Of a stretch of 64,000 nucleotides of DNA, positions 10,413-21,960 are shown piece after piece. The position numbers were made by a program, and so were the translations under genes. This DNA comes from Cladosporium sp. IMV 00045. Its lineage: Eukaryota > Ascomycota > Dothideomycetes > Cladosporiales > Cladosporiaceae. The notes under the pieces were generated by a model. It was not told where the DNA came from. It saw only the letters and a program-made list of their open reading frames with translations, and made no database searches. The DNA lies in assembly GCA_001931905.2 (NCBI GenBank), contig MSJI02000035.1:20333-84332 (forward strand), given 5' to 3'. How positions within the stretch are numbered: the stretch's first letter is position 1; each line of letters opens with the position of its first letter.

Positions 10413-11570
10413 CTAGAAATCCTCACAAGAAACAGGCTCAACAACCGCCCTCCTGACATTCTCCTTGACACCCTCCTCATCAACCTCCAGCACAAACCTG
10501 ACCTTCTGCAAGTCCTGCGCCTCGGGCTTCAACGCCTCCTGGTACGCGTGGATGTTGCCATACCTGTCCGAAGCGTAGCTGGTATCGACGTCGATGTAGA
10601 ACTCAGTAACATTCGTCGCCAGACTGGGCTCCACGAGCAGAGCAGCGGCCGTCTCGTCCCACAGAGGGAACTGCGTCGGGTAGGAAGCAGTGAGGATGTC
10701 GGTGTACGCGTTTGATGTCTCGTTGGCCATGGAGGCGAAGAAGGAGGAGTCGATGAGCACTTGGTTGGCGACGTTGCCTGTGATGGTGATGTTGGGCCAG
10801 CTGGCGGAGAGGGCGATCTTGGCAGCTTCGGGGTCGATCATGAGGTTAATGTCGGATTGGAAGTCGGCGAGGAGGACGCTGCCCGTCGTCATGAGGAGGT
10901 TTGTATCGAGGTATCCGCCCATGATGATGAGCTCGCGCGCGTTGGAGGCGAAATTGGAATCGAGGCGGATCGCGAGCGCGATGTTGGTCAGCGCGCCGGC
11001 AGCGTAGATGCTGATTTCGCCGGGGTGCTTGCGCACGCTCTGGACCATGAATTCGGCGGCGCTGATGTCGGCCAGCGTGTCATTAGGGAAGTCGGCTGTG
11101 AAGGCGGACTGGACGAGGCGAGTGGGATCGCCGCTGGTCGGATCTGCGTTTTCGGTGGTGGCGTTTTCAGGTGCAAAGGCGCCTTCCCATGGGAGTTTGC
11201 CGTGGACGTCTTCCCAGGCTTGGAAGAGCTTGGGAGTGTTGAGGAGGGGGTAGTCGGAACCCTTGTAGACGGGAATACAGCTCAGGTTGCCTCTTTCGAG
11301 CGTGGCGAGAGCGTGGTAGGCAGTTTGGCGCGCCCATGAGTTGGCGGTGGAAGAAGTGATTCCGATGACATCCCATCCTGCTCGGAGGACCTGAGCGTAA
11401 GGGAGAAATCCGGACGGGTACCAGTCATTGTCCAGAATCGCTTTCGGCTTATTAGAAGCAGTGCTGGTCACATTTGCGTTCGATGATCCATTGCTTCCTG
11501 CTTGAGGAGCTGGTGTCGCCAATGCTGCACTCAGCAGAAAAGAGAGGACGACGGCCTTTTTAGCGAACAT
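10413..11570 (-). CDS. Secreted inosine-uridine-preferring nucleoside hydrolase family protein
   Basis: One exon of 385 residues. ATG 11570 is the first true start. The N-terminus MFAKKAVVLSFLLSAALA is a signal peptide, followed by a short Ser/Asn/Gly linker. The hydrolase fold begins with KAILDNDWYPSGFLPYAQVL, where the family's metal-binding DxDxxxDD is replaced by the DNDW variant typical of fungal secreted members. Further family-like blocks are ISIYAAGALTNIALAIR, ELIIMGGYLDTN and DFQSDINLMIDPEAAKIAL. Several N-x-S/T sites (NATT, NDT, NVT) agree with secretion. Expected role: cleaving ribonucleosides outside the cell to free bases and ribose. Because the acidic cluster is incomplete, catalytic activity is not certain. 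Confidence 0.85.
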   Translation of the reverse strand: MFAKKAVVLSFLLSAALATPAPQAGSNGSSNANVTSTASNKPKAILDNDWYPSGFLPYAQVLRAGWDVIGITSSTANSWARQTAYHALATLERGNLSCIPVYKGSDYPLLNTPKLFQAWEDVHGKLPWEGAFAPENATTENADPTSGDPTRLVQSAFTADFPNDTLADISAAEFMVQSVRKHPGEISIYAAGALTNIALAIRLDSNFASNARELIIMGGYLDTNLLMTTGSVLLADFQSDINLMIDPEAAKIALSASWPNITITGNVANQVLIDSSFFASMANETSNAYTDILTASYPTQFPLWDETAAALLVEPSLATNVTEFYIDVDTSYASDRYGNIHAYQEALKPEAQDLQKVRFVLEVDEEGVKENVRRAVVEPVSCEDF

Positions 11571-12360
11571 TTTGATGAATGCGCGTGCAAATCGGCAGCT
11601 GTCTGGCAATTACAAAAATGATAATGAGATGCGATAAGAAAAAGCAAGGCCTACCTCTTTCTCAGATTACATACCACACCGCACCTTCTTATAGATCGGT
11701 TAGCAGCAGCGAACATCACTCAACAAATCGCGTGCTATGACGACTGATAACCATACTGCCTCGCTGCCATACCGCGAAGGGTCAAAACGCTCCGACAGTG
11801 GATACGGTACGGCAATCTTTTCCGTGCGATTGTGGGTGCAATGTCGATAACGAGAAGGGCAGAAAGGGCAAAAAAGACGTTGCGAAGTCTTCAACGGTAA
11901 TGCCATCATTAAGAGTGGGTCCTGTTGTAGCGATTTTTTTGGCTTTGACCTGCAAACGACTGTGCTCAAACTTACAATCTGATCTATTAGATAACACCCT
12001 CGGTGTAACGACTATGCGGAGCTGGCCGATGATTGATCTCTCGCTATACAGGGTTGCATTCGCGGTGGGGTTTGCTTTCGAGGATATGCCTGACATGTTC
12101 TCGTGAGTGACAGATGTAGTAGGTACAGGCTGGGTTTCAGTCTACGAATATCGGACATGGAGCCGACGCATGCAAGACCGCGAGCTTACGTTGTTGCTTG
12201 TGAATGCTTGTAGGTTATCGTCTATTGATCGTATCATATCGTATCGTGTATCGTTAATCTATTGGTAACCAAACTCCAAATCCGCAGTGACCAGAACGCG
12301 TTTTGCTCCTTTTCGAGAACGAGCCTTCACCCGCAAGAAGACTATTGCCTTTAGTTGAGT
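11571..12360. other. Intergenic, no gene seen
   Basis: 790 bp between two minus-strand genes. Overlapping frames of about 100 codons on both strands (about 11782-12106) lack ATG starts and recognisable content, so I reject them. Confidence 0.4.
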
Positions 12361-13368
12361 TCAGCCCAACATCTCGCTCCTCAAGAACCTCGTCAATCCA
12401 TCCTCAATGCTCGCCGAGAACCGAATATACCCAGCCATAGCCATGCTGTTAGTCGCCGGGGGACAATGCTCCACAATCGCGTGGATCCCCAACTCCTGCA
12501 ACCCTCTGATCTCCAACAAGTCGCGCAGCCACTCCATTCCCTCCATATCCTTCAGCCAACGGAAGTCGTACGCGTTGTATGCAGGAATCCTGTCCCACCC
12601 ACGAAGGCCTGGTCGTCCGGCTACAATGCCAAGGTCTAAGGTCCGCAGATTGAGCCCGATATCCGGGCTACTGAGGCATTGCATTGCGTTTGTCCATTCA
12701 CACTTGTCGAACTCTTTCTCGAACGCTAGAGAGCGTTTGACGACGCGTATTGATTTGATGCAGGACCGTGCAAAGGGCGTGAGGTCTTGCAGGAAAGGCA
12801 CAATGGCTTCGACATGCGTGTCGAAGTCGAAGGTATAGTGGCTGTACAAGACTTCGGCGACTTCGGCGTGGATCTGCTTGTTCGTGCCTAGAATGCCGAC
12901 GCTATCGTTGATGTTGGGGTTGTTCACGCAGTGATATGTTGTTCCCAGACATCGTGCTCGAAATCGATCGCATCGTACGGAGTAGGTTGTTCTCGCGTGT
13001 TGGTCTTCCACTCTGCATCGACGGTGATCGTACCGTAAGGGATCGATTGTGCGAAAGCGGAGGGTTGGATTATGTAGGTCGGCGGTTGCTGGTCGAGTGG
13101 TTCCCGGTAGGCGTCTCTCATAGTCGAAGCAATCTTGTGCACTGGAGGAGATCTTTTCGTACGACGGAAGTAGGTCATTATGTTCGCGAGGAATCACGAG
13201 CAATTGGTATATTTGTAGACGGATCTCGGTTGGTAAGCGCAGGAAAGGTGAGTCGCCAGGTCTGGCGGTGGCTTTGGGAATCTCAGCGGTCAATGGTAGC
13301 CATCTGCACTGTTGAGGAGGTTGTTGTGAGCGATAGTGCTCTGCGCAGGATGTGTATGAAGGTCTCAT
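12361..13368 (-). CDS. F-box-like / DUF7730-type fungal protein
   Basis: A single exon of 335 residues from ATG 13368. After a basic N-terminus, SPFLRLPTEIRLQIYQLLVIP is the F-box-like helix set found in a very large fungal family. GTNKQIHAEVAEVLYSHYTF is the second conserved block of that family (N-x-Q-I-x-x-E, then L-Y). The C-terminal half reads RSCIKSIRVVKRSL and LRTLDLGIV, leucine-rich-like strands that may bind a substrate. The likely role is substrate selection for an SCF ubiquitin ligase, but most members are uncharacterised. An upstream extension would need an extra exon, which I do not see. Confidence 0.7.
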   Translation of the reverse strand: MRPSYTSCAEHYRSQQPPQQCRWLPLTAEIPKATARPGDSPFLRLPTEIRLQIYQLLVIPREHNDLLPSYEKISSSAQDCFDYERRLPGTTRPATADLHNPTLRFRTIDPLRYDHRRCRVEDQHARTTYSVRCDRFRARCLGTTYHCVNNPNINDSVGILGTNKQIHAEVAEVLYSHYTFDFDTHVEAIVPFLQDLTPFARSCIKSIRVVKRSLAFEKEFDKCEWTNAMQCLSSPDIGLNLRTLDLGIVAGRPGLRGWDRIPAYNAYDFRWLKDMEGMEWLRDLLEIRGLQELGIHAIVEHCPPATNSMAMAGYIRFSASIEDGLTRFLRSEMLG

Positions 13369-14062
13369 TGTGCGATGCTTGAAAATTGGTAAAGTAGAGA
13401 GCAAGAGAAAGGCGAAGGGTGCGCGAGAAGTAATACTGAAGGTGACTCAAGGAAATCGCCGCTATCGCACCCCTTACGTCGTGCAACGAGATGATGATGA
13501 TAAGGGACAAGGGTCGGAGCAATTGCGGTTGCAAAAGTCAGATTAATATTCATGAACAATGGCCTGACTGATCAGTCAGTCAAGTGCCAGCGCAGTTCAC
13601 CGATCACGCTCACCTCAGCGAAACAGTATGCATGCATTCTCGACGAAGAACGTTGCTGGTCAGGCGGTTGTGCAACAATATCAACATCTGCTGTGACCAT
13701 CCAGGTACTTCGCGACAAATCAAGGGTTCGATGAGGAAAAATTGCGATTTGGCATATCCGCCGAGGCTCAACCCATTGTGATGGGTGACGCGGAAGAAAG
13801 TCAAAACCATTCGCATCAAGTCATGAAGGAAACCCCTGCCAATGCTGTTCCCGGAACCAATGCGCGCCAATCATCTTGCAATGCCGCCGCAAAGACCTCC
13901 GAAGAGATGATCTTGCTGATGATCTGCGTTCTGGACAAGCTTATCGATAAGATCAAGCATCTGAGCCTCACGCTAAATGAATCACCAACAAAAGCTGTGA
14001 AGGGAACGAAACCACGAATACCGTCATACTATACTATACTGCGCAAAGCTGTCCATCATATC
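13369..14062. other. Intergenic or 5' leader of DUS4
   Basis: This 694-bp stretch contains an open frame (ATG 13781) that runs without a stop into the first coding exon of the dihydrouridine synthase. It may be untranslated leader or an N-terminal extension. Its residues (MGDAEESQNHSHQVMKE and a following helical part) do not resemble any Dus domain. Confidence 0.35.
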
Positions 14063-15367
14063 ATGGAGTCTGGAATACAAACGCTGTCTCTGAACGGAGA
14101 CTCACATCCAAGGCCACGGTAGGTGATCCAACGACTGCTTCATGGTCCTCCTCATGAACAGCAGCCATACCTCAAGAGTGTCGCGACATCAAAGAACGAA
14201 CACAGTAGTCAGCGCTTCTTTCAGACCCTCTTAGTAACAAGGCTTCATTCTCACAGCATTCTTTCACTCTTTGAAGATGCCAAAGCACAAGGTAGACCAC
14301 TTCACGGTAGGACAATCTCACAAATCTCCTTGAACCATTAGCACTCACTGAATCGTCACTTCAGTCTCAGCGCCCATGGTCCGGTAAGCATGCCCATCTC
14401 TCGATTCCTCAATACCCAGAAGACCATTTTATCTCAGTACCAACATCTCTTCAGGTACTCCAAACTCCCTTTCCGCCTCACAGCCCGCCACTACGCCACC
14501 GACGTCCTCTACACGCCCATGATGCTCGCCCACGAATTCACCCGCAGCCAAATCGCACGCGACAGCGATTTCACAACCCACCCACTTGAACGACAAACAA
14601 CGTCCCACGACAACCGAAAGCACGTCCTAATCGCACAGTTCGCCTCCTCGTCCTCCCAAGACTTCGTCCGCGCCGCCACCCTCATCGAACCCTGGGTCGA
14701 CGGCGTAAACCTCAACTGCGGCTGCCCACAATCCTGGGCAATCAAAGAAGGCATTGGGTGCGCGCTCATGGACGAGCCAGAGCTCGTGGCGGGCATGGTG
14801 AGGGATGTGAAGGCCGTGCTGGCGCCTTTGGGGAAGAGCGTCAGCGTCAAGATCCGCATCGCAAAGGACCTTGAAATCACCAAACGCTGGATCGATCTTG
14901 TGCAGGATGCGGATGTGGATTACATTACGATTCACGGTAGATTGAAAGCACAGCGATCCAGCACGCCGCCCGACTACGAAGCCGTGCGGATTCTCAAAGA
15001 GTACGCGCGCGTCCCGATCGTGGCGAACGGGGATGCCTACACGCTCCGCGGCGTGAATGATATCGCAGAGCAGACGGGCGTGGACGGCGTCATGGCCGCG
15101 CGAGGCATGCTGGAGAACCCTGCCATGTTCGCGGGCTACGACGTGACGCCCGTGGAGTGCGTGCGAATGTTTTTGGGCTACATGGTCAGGTGTCCGATTC
15201 CGTTTCAGCTCGTGCAATATCACGTTTGCGAGATGACGGCGAAGATGGAGGGGATGGGGAAGAAGCAAAAAAGGGCTTTGATGGATTGCAGGGATCTGTT
15301 GGAGTTGATTGATGTGGTAGAGGAACGATGGGGATGTGGCGAGAAAGTTGGAATTTTGAACATTTGA
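14063..15367 (+). CDS. DUS4: tRNA-dihydrouridine synthase, Dus4 type
   Basis: Four exons (14063-14118, 14257-14306, 14365-14383, 14455-15367) give 345 residues, close to yeast Dus4 (367). Exon 3 is a 19-nt micro-exon needed to read LHVSAPMVRYSKLPFR continuously. The TIM barrel then shows DVLYTPMMLAHEF, VNLNCGCPQSWA with the catalytic Cys near residue 132, GCALMDEP, YITIHGR, PIVANGDAYTLRGV and GVMAARGMLENPAMF, the FMN-binding end. Dus4 reduces specific uridines in the tRNA D-loop using FMN and NADPH. The start is the least certain part. ATG 14063 is the shortest choice, and the same frame is open back to ATG 13781. Confidence 0.88.
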
Positions 15368-15802
15368 TACTGGTATTATTGATTTTTGCAATCCACTCTC
15401 TGTTGGTGAATTCTTATCCAATTTTTGCATCGAAGCTCGTTCAAAGACATTGGCCTCTTCTTCGGCCCTTGTCGTGGCTTCCTGTGAGCCTTTTGGTCGC
15501 TTTTCCGCGAGTTTCACAATGGTACATGCGCAAGTCGAGGTTTGCTAGCCACGGGACGAGCAGAACGTGCTCGTGGGGCTTTGCAAATGGTTGAGACTTT
15601 CGCGCGCCGTGATGTCGTTGCGCATCTCAAGGACGCCTTAGTACTCCCAGTCACGACCGACCGTTCCGGGAGGATCCTTGTTGCGGTTGCTCGGATTGTC
15701 CCAGTCGAAGTAACGGCTGCGGCGCGCGTGCTTGTAGTTGCTGTTGTGGTGATCTTCGCTGCCCTGGTAGTAATCGTGATCGTTGCCATCCTCGCGAACA
15801 TC
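15368..15802. other. Convergent 3' flanks, no gene seen
   Basis: 435 bp lie between the ends of DUS4 and the RRM gene. Long frames opposite the RRM exon are shadows. Confidence 0.5.
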
Positions 15803-16933
15803 CTAAGCTCCGCGATTGTAGCGACGGCCGTAACTACGAGGTTGCCGCGCGTCTTCCCCAAAGGCCGAACGTGAGTCATTATACCTCGGACCAGGTCTGG
15901 CGCCCTCCCAGTCCTCGTAGTAGCCTCTACGATCCCTTGATCCTGCAGCAACGACCTCTCTGCGGTCTCTAGCGCCTGCTCCTCTGCGGTCCTCGCGCAT
16001 ACGGTTCTCGGCCTCGCGTTGGCTAATAGTGTCGTCGACTTGCATCGTGTAGTCCTCTTGCATAGGCTGCGGTGCCACGATAGGCTGAGGTGCGACGACC
16101 GTCTGGGAGGCAGGGACTGGCGGCTGGATAGCCTGCGGAGCGGCGACACTGTTGTCCTTATAGTATACGTGAAGGATGCGACCGTCGGCCTGGAACTTTC
16201 GTCAGTCAGATCTGATTCCTTTACTCTTGTGCCGCTTTGCGATACTCACTGGTTTGTTGTTGAAGGCGTTGATGAACTTGTCAGCATCAGCGGCATTTGA
16301 GTAGGTCAAATCCGCCATAACCGTCGGAGACGCAGCAGTGATTCTGCAGGACTGCAGGCTTGCACCATGACCGCTGCCTTGCAAGGCCCTCTCAATATCC
16401 TCGGCAGTGGTTCCAGGTGCGAAGTTGCTTGCGGTGATAAGGTGTAGCCCACTGGCTAGGCCTCTGATGTTAATACCGCTCTGCCGGGCAGCTGCTCTCC
16501 TTCCTCTCTGGCGATTGGTGCCCGGCTGCGGTGCGAGTCTGGACGGGAAGACAGTGTTGTCCTTGTTGTTGTTATTGCCGGCGGTGGCCCTGATCGGGCC
16601 GCGGTCGTTGTGGGAGCTTGCATTGTTGCGCTGGTATGGGTGTTAGAAAGGCGATCATAGTTGTCGTGCGATTGAACAACGTACCCTGGAAACTCCAATC
16701 CTGCTCGCCAGGTCACCTGTCTTGCGTGACTGTCTGTTGTTGTTCGTAGCGGCAGGTGCCGTCTGGCGACGGCCGCTGCCCAGCATCTGCTGGGCGAGCT
16801 CCTCGTGCCTGCGCTTGCGGCGGCCTGGTAGATGTTAGTGTCAGGTTGAAGTTGCGGCGAGTTGTGGGGTTTATTGTCGCATGCACTCACCGGCCTGGAT
16901 GATGTCATCGAAGGAGACTTTGGCGCCGGCCAT
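15803..16933 (-). CDS. RRM RNA-binding protein, Yra1/Mlo3/ALYREF-like
   Basis: Four exons (16933-16891, 16824-16685, 16630-16250, 16189-15803; introns 66, 54 and 60 nt) encode 316 residues. The short N-terminal exon reads MAGAKVSFDDIIQAG and runs into the basic RRKRRHEELAQQM. A basic Asn/Arg/Gly-rich linker precedes one RRM (about residues 115-205) with LHLITASNFAPGTTAEDIER as strand 1/helix 1, CRITAASPTVMADLTY, and DADKFINAFNNKPADGRIL as helix 2/strand 4. The tail is rich in Pro, Gln and then Arg/Gly/Tyr (YEDWEGARPGPRYNDSR). An N-terminal short motif, basic linkers and a single RRM are the layout of REF-type mRNA export adaptors. The export role is inference; RNA binding is well supported. 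Confidence 0.75.
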
Positions 16934-17395
16934 TGTGAGATATATTATTAAGAAGAGGATGTAAGGTAGTTGCAGAGGTATAGCGGCAAGGAAAAGAGAA
17001 GCAACTTTGAAGTTCGCGACGCGATGCGCAGGCACTACGTAGGGAAGGCAAGCGGGGAGTGGAGCCGCGCTCGACGGGCACGTGATGAGAGCGGTTAAGT
17101 ACCGCATTTTTGAGCATGTGAATGTCGCGAACATTGCGCGAGCACAGATGATCTCGACGTACCTAGATATATTGATGATTGATTGAACGATCGAAAAAAG
17201 GGTCAACCGAACGATTTGATGTTTCCATTGAAGTCATTGTCTGAAACTGGTGGCCTGATAACTATCGATCGAAGGAAACCACGTTCATGAGGTAGCCAAT
17301 GCGGTGTTTGTTCGTAACAATGAGAAAGGGAAGCAACAGATGGATTGCGACTGACTTCGAGCAATTACCTGCTCACAAGTAGGTAAACATGGGAG
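16934..17395. other. Divergent promoter region with a short uORF
   Basis: 462 bp between the RRM gene start and the next plus-strand gene. A 7-codon frame, ATG 17389 to TAG 17407-17409, overlaps the first ATG of the downstream gene. A CACGTGA core lies near 17080. Confidence 0.4.
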
Positions 17396-19673
17396 ATGTC
17401 TCTACCTAGCACCGATGAGTGTGATCGACCGTCCACCTTACATCACCCAGCGGAGCAGATTATGGCTCCATCAACGGCAGAAGAAGGCTCGTCGGCGCGA
17501 GCGGCCTTAGAGAAATCACTGACACTCAATCGAAAGCAGTCTTGGTTTGGCAGCATCAAAAGCGCAGTACATCAAGGAGCCCTTTCAGCAAAAGCGGCCG
17601 TGGAATCCCTTCGTGGCGGTCCCAGCAACAGTAGCAACAGGTATGCCCTGGTGCTCATGCTTATCGAGAGTACAGACTGACAGATTTAGCAGTGTAACGC
17701 TCGCTCAAGATGATCATGACACTATTCGTGCAAGCACCGATACCACACGGACAAAACGCAGCACTCCCAGCAGACTATCCCCTCGTGATGGAGCGGCAAC
17801 AGCAAAGACCGCGGTCTCCTCTCTGCGTCAGCAACTCAGTCGTCACTCACGAACCTCCAAACGAGGCAGCGTTTCAGAGGTATTCCGCCGAACCGGCAGC
17901 AACGCTTCCAGCCTTCGTGGAGCCAAGGGCCCAGACGCATATTACCGCAACTCAGTAGACTTAGGAGGGATATCGTCACCGCTCACCCAAGAGCAAGAGC
18001 AGAACAAGGACAAAGACTCAGCAACCTCGATACCTCTCCCATCTTCACCCATCGCGATTCCATCCCCTCAGCTGCCGACACTGAAGCTTGACTTTGGCCC
18101 GCCTGCACTGCTTTCGCCATTTGAGGGCATGAAAGAGGCTGATCTCGCCGACATCAAGGTGCTACAAGATCCAAAGAACATCACCTGCGGCGTCCCATCA
18201 TCTCACCACCTTCCTTGGGACTGCGGAAAGCAAGATCCACGTGTAGTTGAGCACAGGAACGCAGCCACAGCAGCCTCGTCCACCGAATCTGGACTCAAGA
18301 CAGCGTCCTCGCAGCTTGCACCCTTTTCACTACTGTCAAGTCCGTTTGTGGAGCGCGACGACCCCTTCGGGCGAGAATCTCCCATGCCAGGCACTACACT
18401 CTGCTTGGAGGTTGATGACGCAACGAAAGAAAGGCCGAACGAAACCCTCCCCAGCTACGGTGATTGCATCCGGCCGGCAGGAATGGATCTCGGAGAGGGC
18501 AGCACTGCCACAACAAAGCATGGCGAGGAGGCCGCGGGTGATGTTGAAAATAGCAAGAAGCAGAATAAGAAAGAGTACCCGCCATCGTCGCCATTGGCCG
18601 TCTTTCAGTTCGAAGAGCCGGCATCGGGAGCTCATTGCAACAAGAAACGACACAACGAGAATTCCAACGCTGATCTTGTCAATGTGCTCCCAACCCAAGA
18701 TACCAAGGATCTACCACAACCCTCGCAAGCTTCAGACAGCATGCCGCCGCCAGCGCAACTTTACCCTGGCATCATTCAGCGAATTGGTGGGCCAGGCCCC
18801 TGCATGCTTGCTGGAGATGCAAAAGACGGACGAAGCGACAGCTTGCGAACACAAGTGCCTGACTCACCACGCTCTGACAAAGATTGTGACTTACAAGATG
18901 CTCTGGAGGGTTTCAAAGCCGTTGAAACGGGCGTCAATGATTGCGAAGAAAATGGCTCCACGGCGCTGCGGAAAGACAGCCTCATTGATAACATCGAGCA
19001 AACCATCCACCAGCATGGACCTCCATCACCGACACGCACCGTGCGGCTTCCTCTGCGTCCGAAAGCTCCCTTGACAAAACCCAGCTCGCACGACTCCATG
19101 ATCTTCAGACCAATTCTCGACCGACTTGCAGCAAAGAAGCTAGGCATCCTGCGACCTGGGTCAGATCCAACACTGAGGCAAAGATACTACCCACACGTGC
19201 TCATCGACGCGTCCAACCATGCGCAATTCCCACGCCAGACCTCACTGGACTCACGTGGCAGCAAGACTTCTGAAGAGAGCAATGACAACTCAGGGATTTT
19301 CGAACGAGCAGTCGAGCCCGTGTCGCCGCTTCACATTCGGAAGCAGTCCGGCGTATCCCCAGCAAAGAACGCCCCGTCGCCTCGCACGCCAAAAGACAAT
19401 GCAGATCCGCAGACGCCTGGGAGCAGCCCATATCGCACACCATCGATGGGTGACCGACAGCTGTTTGAGATGCAGCGCGCTGAAAGAAACGCAAGGTACA
19501 ATGCAATCCACTCAGGCAGCTGCGTGTTCAACGGAGATTTTGACTTCCAGCTGGCTGATTTTGACCACGCCGGCCCTGGCTCTAGAGGGTCGACGCCAGG
19601 ACGGAACAGCATGGAGGGAGGGAGCGAAGGGAGTGTTTCGCCTAGCCGTTCTGAGCGTGCTGTTCCTGCTTAG
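17396..19673 (+). CDS. Large disordered protein of unknown function
   Basis: Two exons (17396-17640, 17690-19673; 49-nt intron) encode 742 residues from the first ATG. ATG 17462 (MAPSTAEEGSSARAALEK) is a plausible alternative, because a short uORF overlaps the first ATG. The N-terminus has SLTLNRKQSWFGSIKSAVHQ, a possible short amphipathic segment. Nearly all the rest is Ser, Pro, Thr and charged residues with no globular domain, for example DSPRSDKD and SPSRSERAVPA. Several SP/TP and RxxS sites suggest phosphorylation. Conserved-looking islands are LKLDFGPPALLSPFEGM and MIFRPILDRLAAKKLGILRP. I do not recognise a family. Confidence 0.75.
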
Positions 19674-20078
19674 CCGGCAGCACAGGCTGGTCATAATGCC
19701 AGGCGGGAGGTGTTTCTGGCCTTGTCAAAAGATTGATGGTGGCCAATCATGATATTCTTACTTGTCGTATATAGCGAGCACCCTAAGTTTTAGCAGGCAG
19801 TGTTGTAGATCCAGAATGGCAAGAATTACACTGTTCCAAGCACCATCAAAGACATGAGGATTATGTTTCGTTTTTCCGTATTTGAAACGAGTTGCATTCA
19901 GGTCACGTCAAAATCAATCTTATTGTGTTCTGGGGTCGTTTCATAGGGTCAATGTCAAGTGTGAAGTGTGAAGTGGACTCCGTCCGCAAGCGGAGGATTG
20001 ACGTCGCCAAGCCTGTCTTCCTCCCATGCACCGAGAGCTGCCATCCTCCATCATGATCTCGACAAGCAAGAGTATGTG
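19674..20078. other. Intergenic, no gene seen
   Basis: 405 bp between two plus-strand genes: 3' flank of the disordered-protein gene and promoter of the amidotransferase gene. The frame upstream of ATG 20079 lacks an ATG. Confidence 0.45.
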
Positions 20079-21608
20079 ATGCGCCCAACCCTGTACCGGT
20101 CGCGAAACGCCCTTTTGTTGGGTGCCAGGCGATATCAACATCATGTGAGCGCGCAGAAACAGCCCGGTGAGCTTAATGCCATCATTCATCACGCTAAGGA
20201 CAAGAATGGAGGAGCTTCGTCAGGTATGCATGCATTGTCTGTTTAAATGGTATGGATGTTGATTCTGACATGACTAGGTCCACTTTCTGGTAGATCTGTC
20301 GTCGTAAAGGACAACATTGTTACCGCAAGTCAGCCAACCACGGCCGCCTCAAAAGTCCTTTCTGGCTTCACTTCGCCTTTCGATGCGACAGTAGTCAAGC
20401 TTCTTCAAGATGCAGGCGCTAGCATCACCTCGAAAGCAAGCCTGGATGAGTTCGGCATGGGCTCACACTCACAAAGCGGCTACGAAGGCTCTGTGCTCAG
20501 CCCATTCAGTCGCAACGGCGAGCCTTTGTCGCCAGGAGGAAGCAGTGGAGGAAGCGCTGTCGCTGTCGCGACGGGAGAAGCGTGGGCAGCTCTAGGAACG
20601 GATACTGGAGGAAGTGTGAGACTGCCAGCGGCATATTGCGGCACGGTTGGGTTCAAACCAAGCTACGGGCTGCTGTCAAGATGGGGCGTGATACAATATG
20701 CCAATTCGCTGGATACGGTTGGTGTACTGGCAGGGAACGTCGCGGACGCTGAGAAGGTCTTCAAAGCAATAAATGTGTATGACAGGGATGATCCGACTAG
20801 CTTGTCTGAAGCGGTCAGACAACGCCTGGCATCGCAAGATCAACCGAAGAAAACTCTACGAATTGGTGTGCCCAACGAGTACAACATCGAAGAGCTCACA
20901 GCACCTGTGCGAGCAGCGTGGGAGCAAACGCTTGCTCGGTTGCAGAGTGCTGGCCACACCCTCGTCTCGGTGTCTCTCCCAGCAACGCGTCAAGCGCTGA
21001 GCGCTTACTACGTCCTCGCACCCGCGGAAGCAAGCTCGAATCTAGCCAAATACGATGGTGTTCGCTATGGTCACCGCACATCCGGCTCAGACGCTTCGCC
21101 CAAGAAGGAGTCGCCGCTGTATGCCAGCACACGAGGCGAAGGCTTCGGCGAGGAAGTCCGCCGCAGAATCCTTCTCGGCGCGTACGCTCTGAGCTCAGAA
21201 GCCATCGATAACTATTTCATCCAAGCACAGAAGGTTCGCAGGCTGGTACAGCAGGATTTCGATCGCGTTTTCGCAGCGCAGAATCCGCTCCTCGACGCGT
21301 CGGAAACCCTCGACGACGAGAGCGTGGACTTCCTTGTCACGCCAACAGCGCCTACTCTTCCGCCTACTCTGGCTGAGCTGAAGCGCCAATCTACGGTGGA
21401 GAGCTATATGCTGGATGTCTTTACAGTTCCAGCGAGCTTGGCAGGATTGCCTGCGTTGAGCGTCCCAGTTCCCTTACCTGAGGATGCTCGTGGAAAGCTG
21501 GGAGAAAATGATGTGCAAAGTGTCGGCATTCAGGTGATTGGGCAATATGGCTCTGACGAAGGTCTGTTGGATGCCGCAAAGATCATCGAAGAGCTAAGTA
21601 CTGTATGA
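20079..21608 (+). CDS. HER2: Glutamyl-tRNA(Gln) amidotransferase subunit A, mitochondrial
   Basis: Two exons (20079-20223, 20278-21608; 54-nt intron) give 491 residues, normal for GatA/Her2. The N-terminus MRPTLYRSRNALLLGARRYQ is Arg-rich without acidic residues, as expected for a mitochondrial presequence. The amidase-signature triad is complete: Lys in SVVVKDNIVT (K59), cis-Ser in LSPGGSSGGSAVA (S137/S138) and the nucleophile Ser in GTDTGGSVRLPA (S161). DFLVTPTAPTLPPTL and the C-terminal VFTVPASLAGLPALSVP are also typical. The enzyme releases ammonia from glutamine and, within the GatFAB-type complex, converts mischarged Glu-tRNA(Gln) to Gln-tRNA(Gln) in the mitochondrial matrix. No anomalies seen. 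Confidence 0.95.
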
Positions 21609-21960
21609 TTACAACCAATTGAGGACGTCCCTAAAGAGCGATCAGTTCTCTCTACCCCCAAGCCATGTACCACAACCACTTGTCTCCTCTACGGGAATCT
21701 GCATCGCTGCCTAATTGCCTGCATTGCTGAACATCAGCTGATACCTTGCACAAAGCTGACACCAGAGATATAACAAGCTGCTGCGCCGCCTGTGCAGCAG
21801 GCTGCATTTCAGCTCTGACGAGCTTGCGAAACCCCACCAGACAATCATACCTACCTACCTGTACTCTCACATCTCTCATCCACGCCGAATCACCACTCTA
21901 AACCATTCCAGTTTCGCTGTCGACACAGTCCTTGTACGCCATTTTCATGCTTCTATCAAG
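21609..21960. other. Intergenic, NLR promoter region
   Basis: 352 bp between HER2 and the NLR gene. The frames present are short and lack support. Confidence 0.45.
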
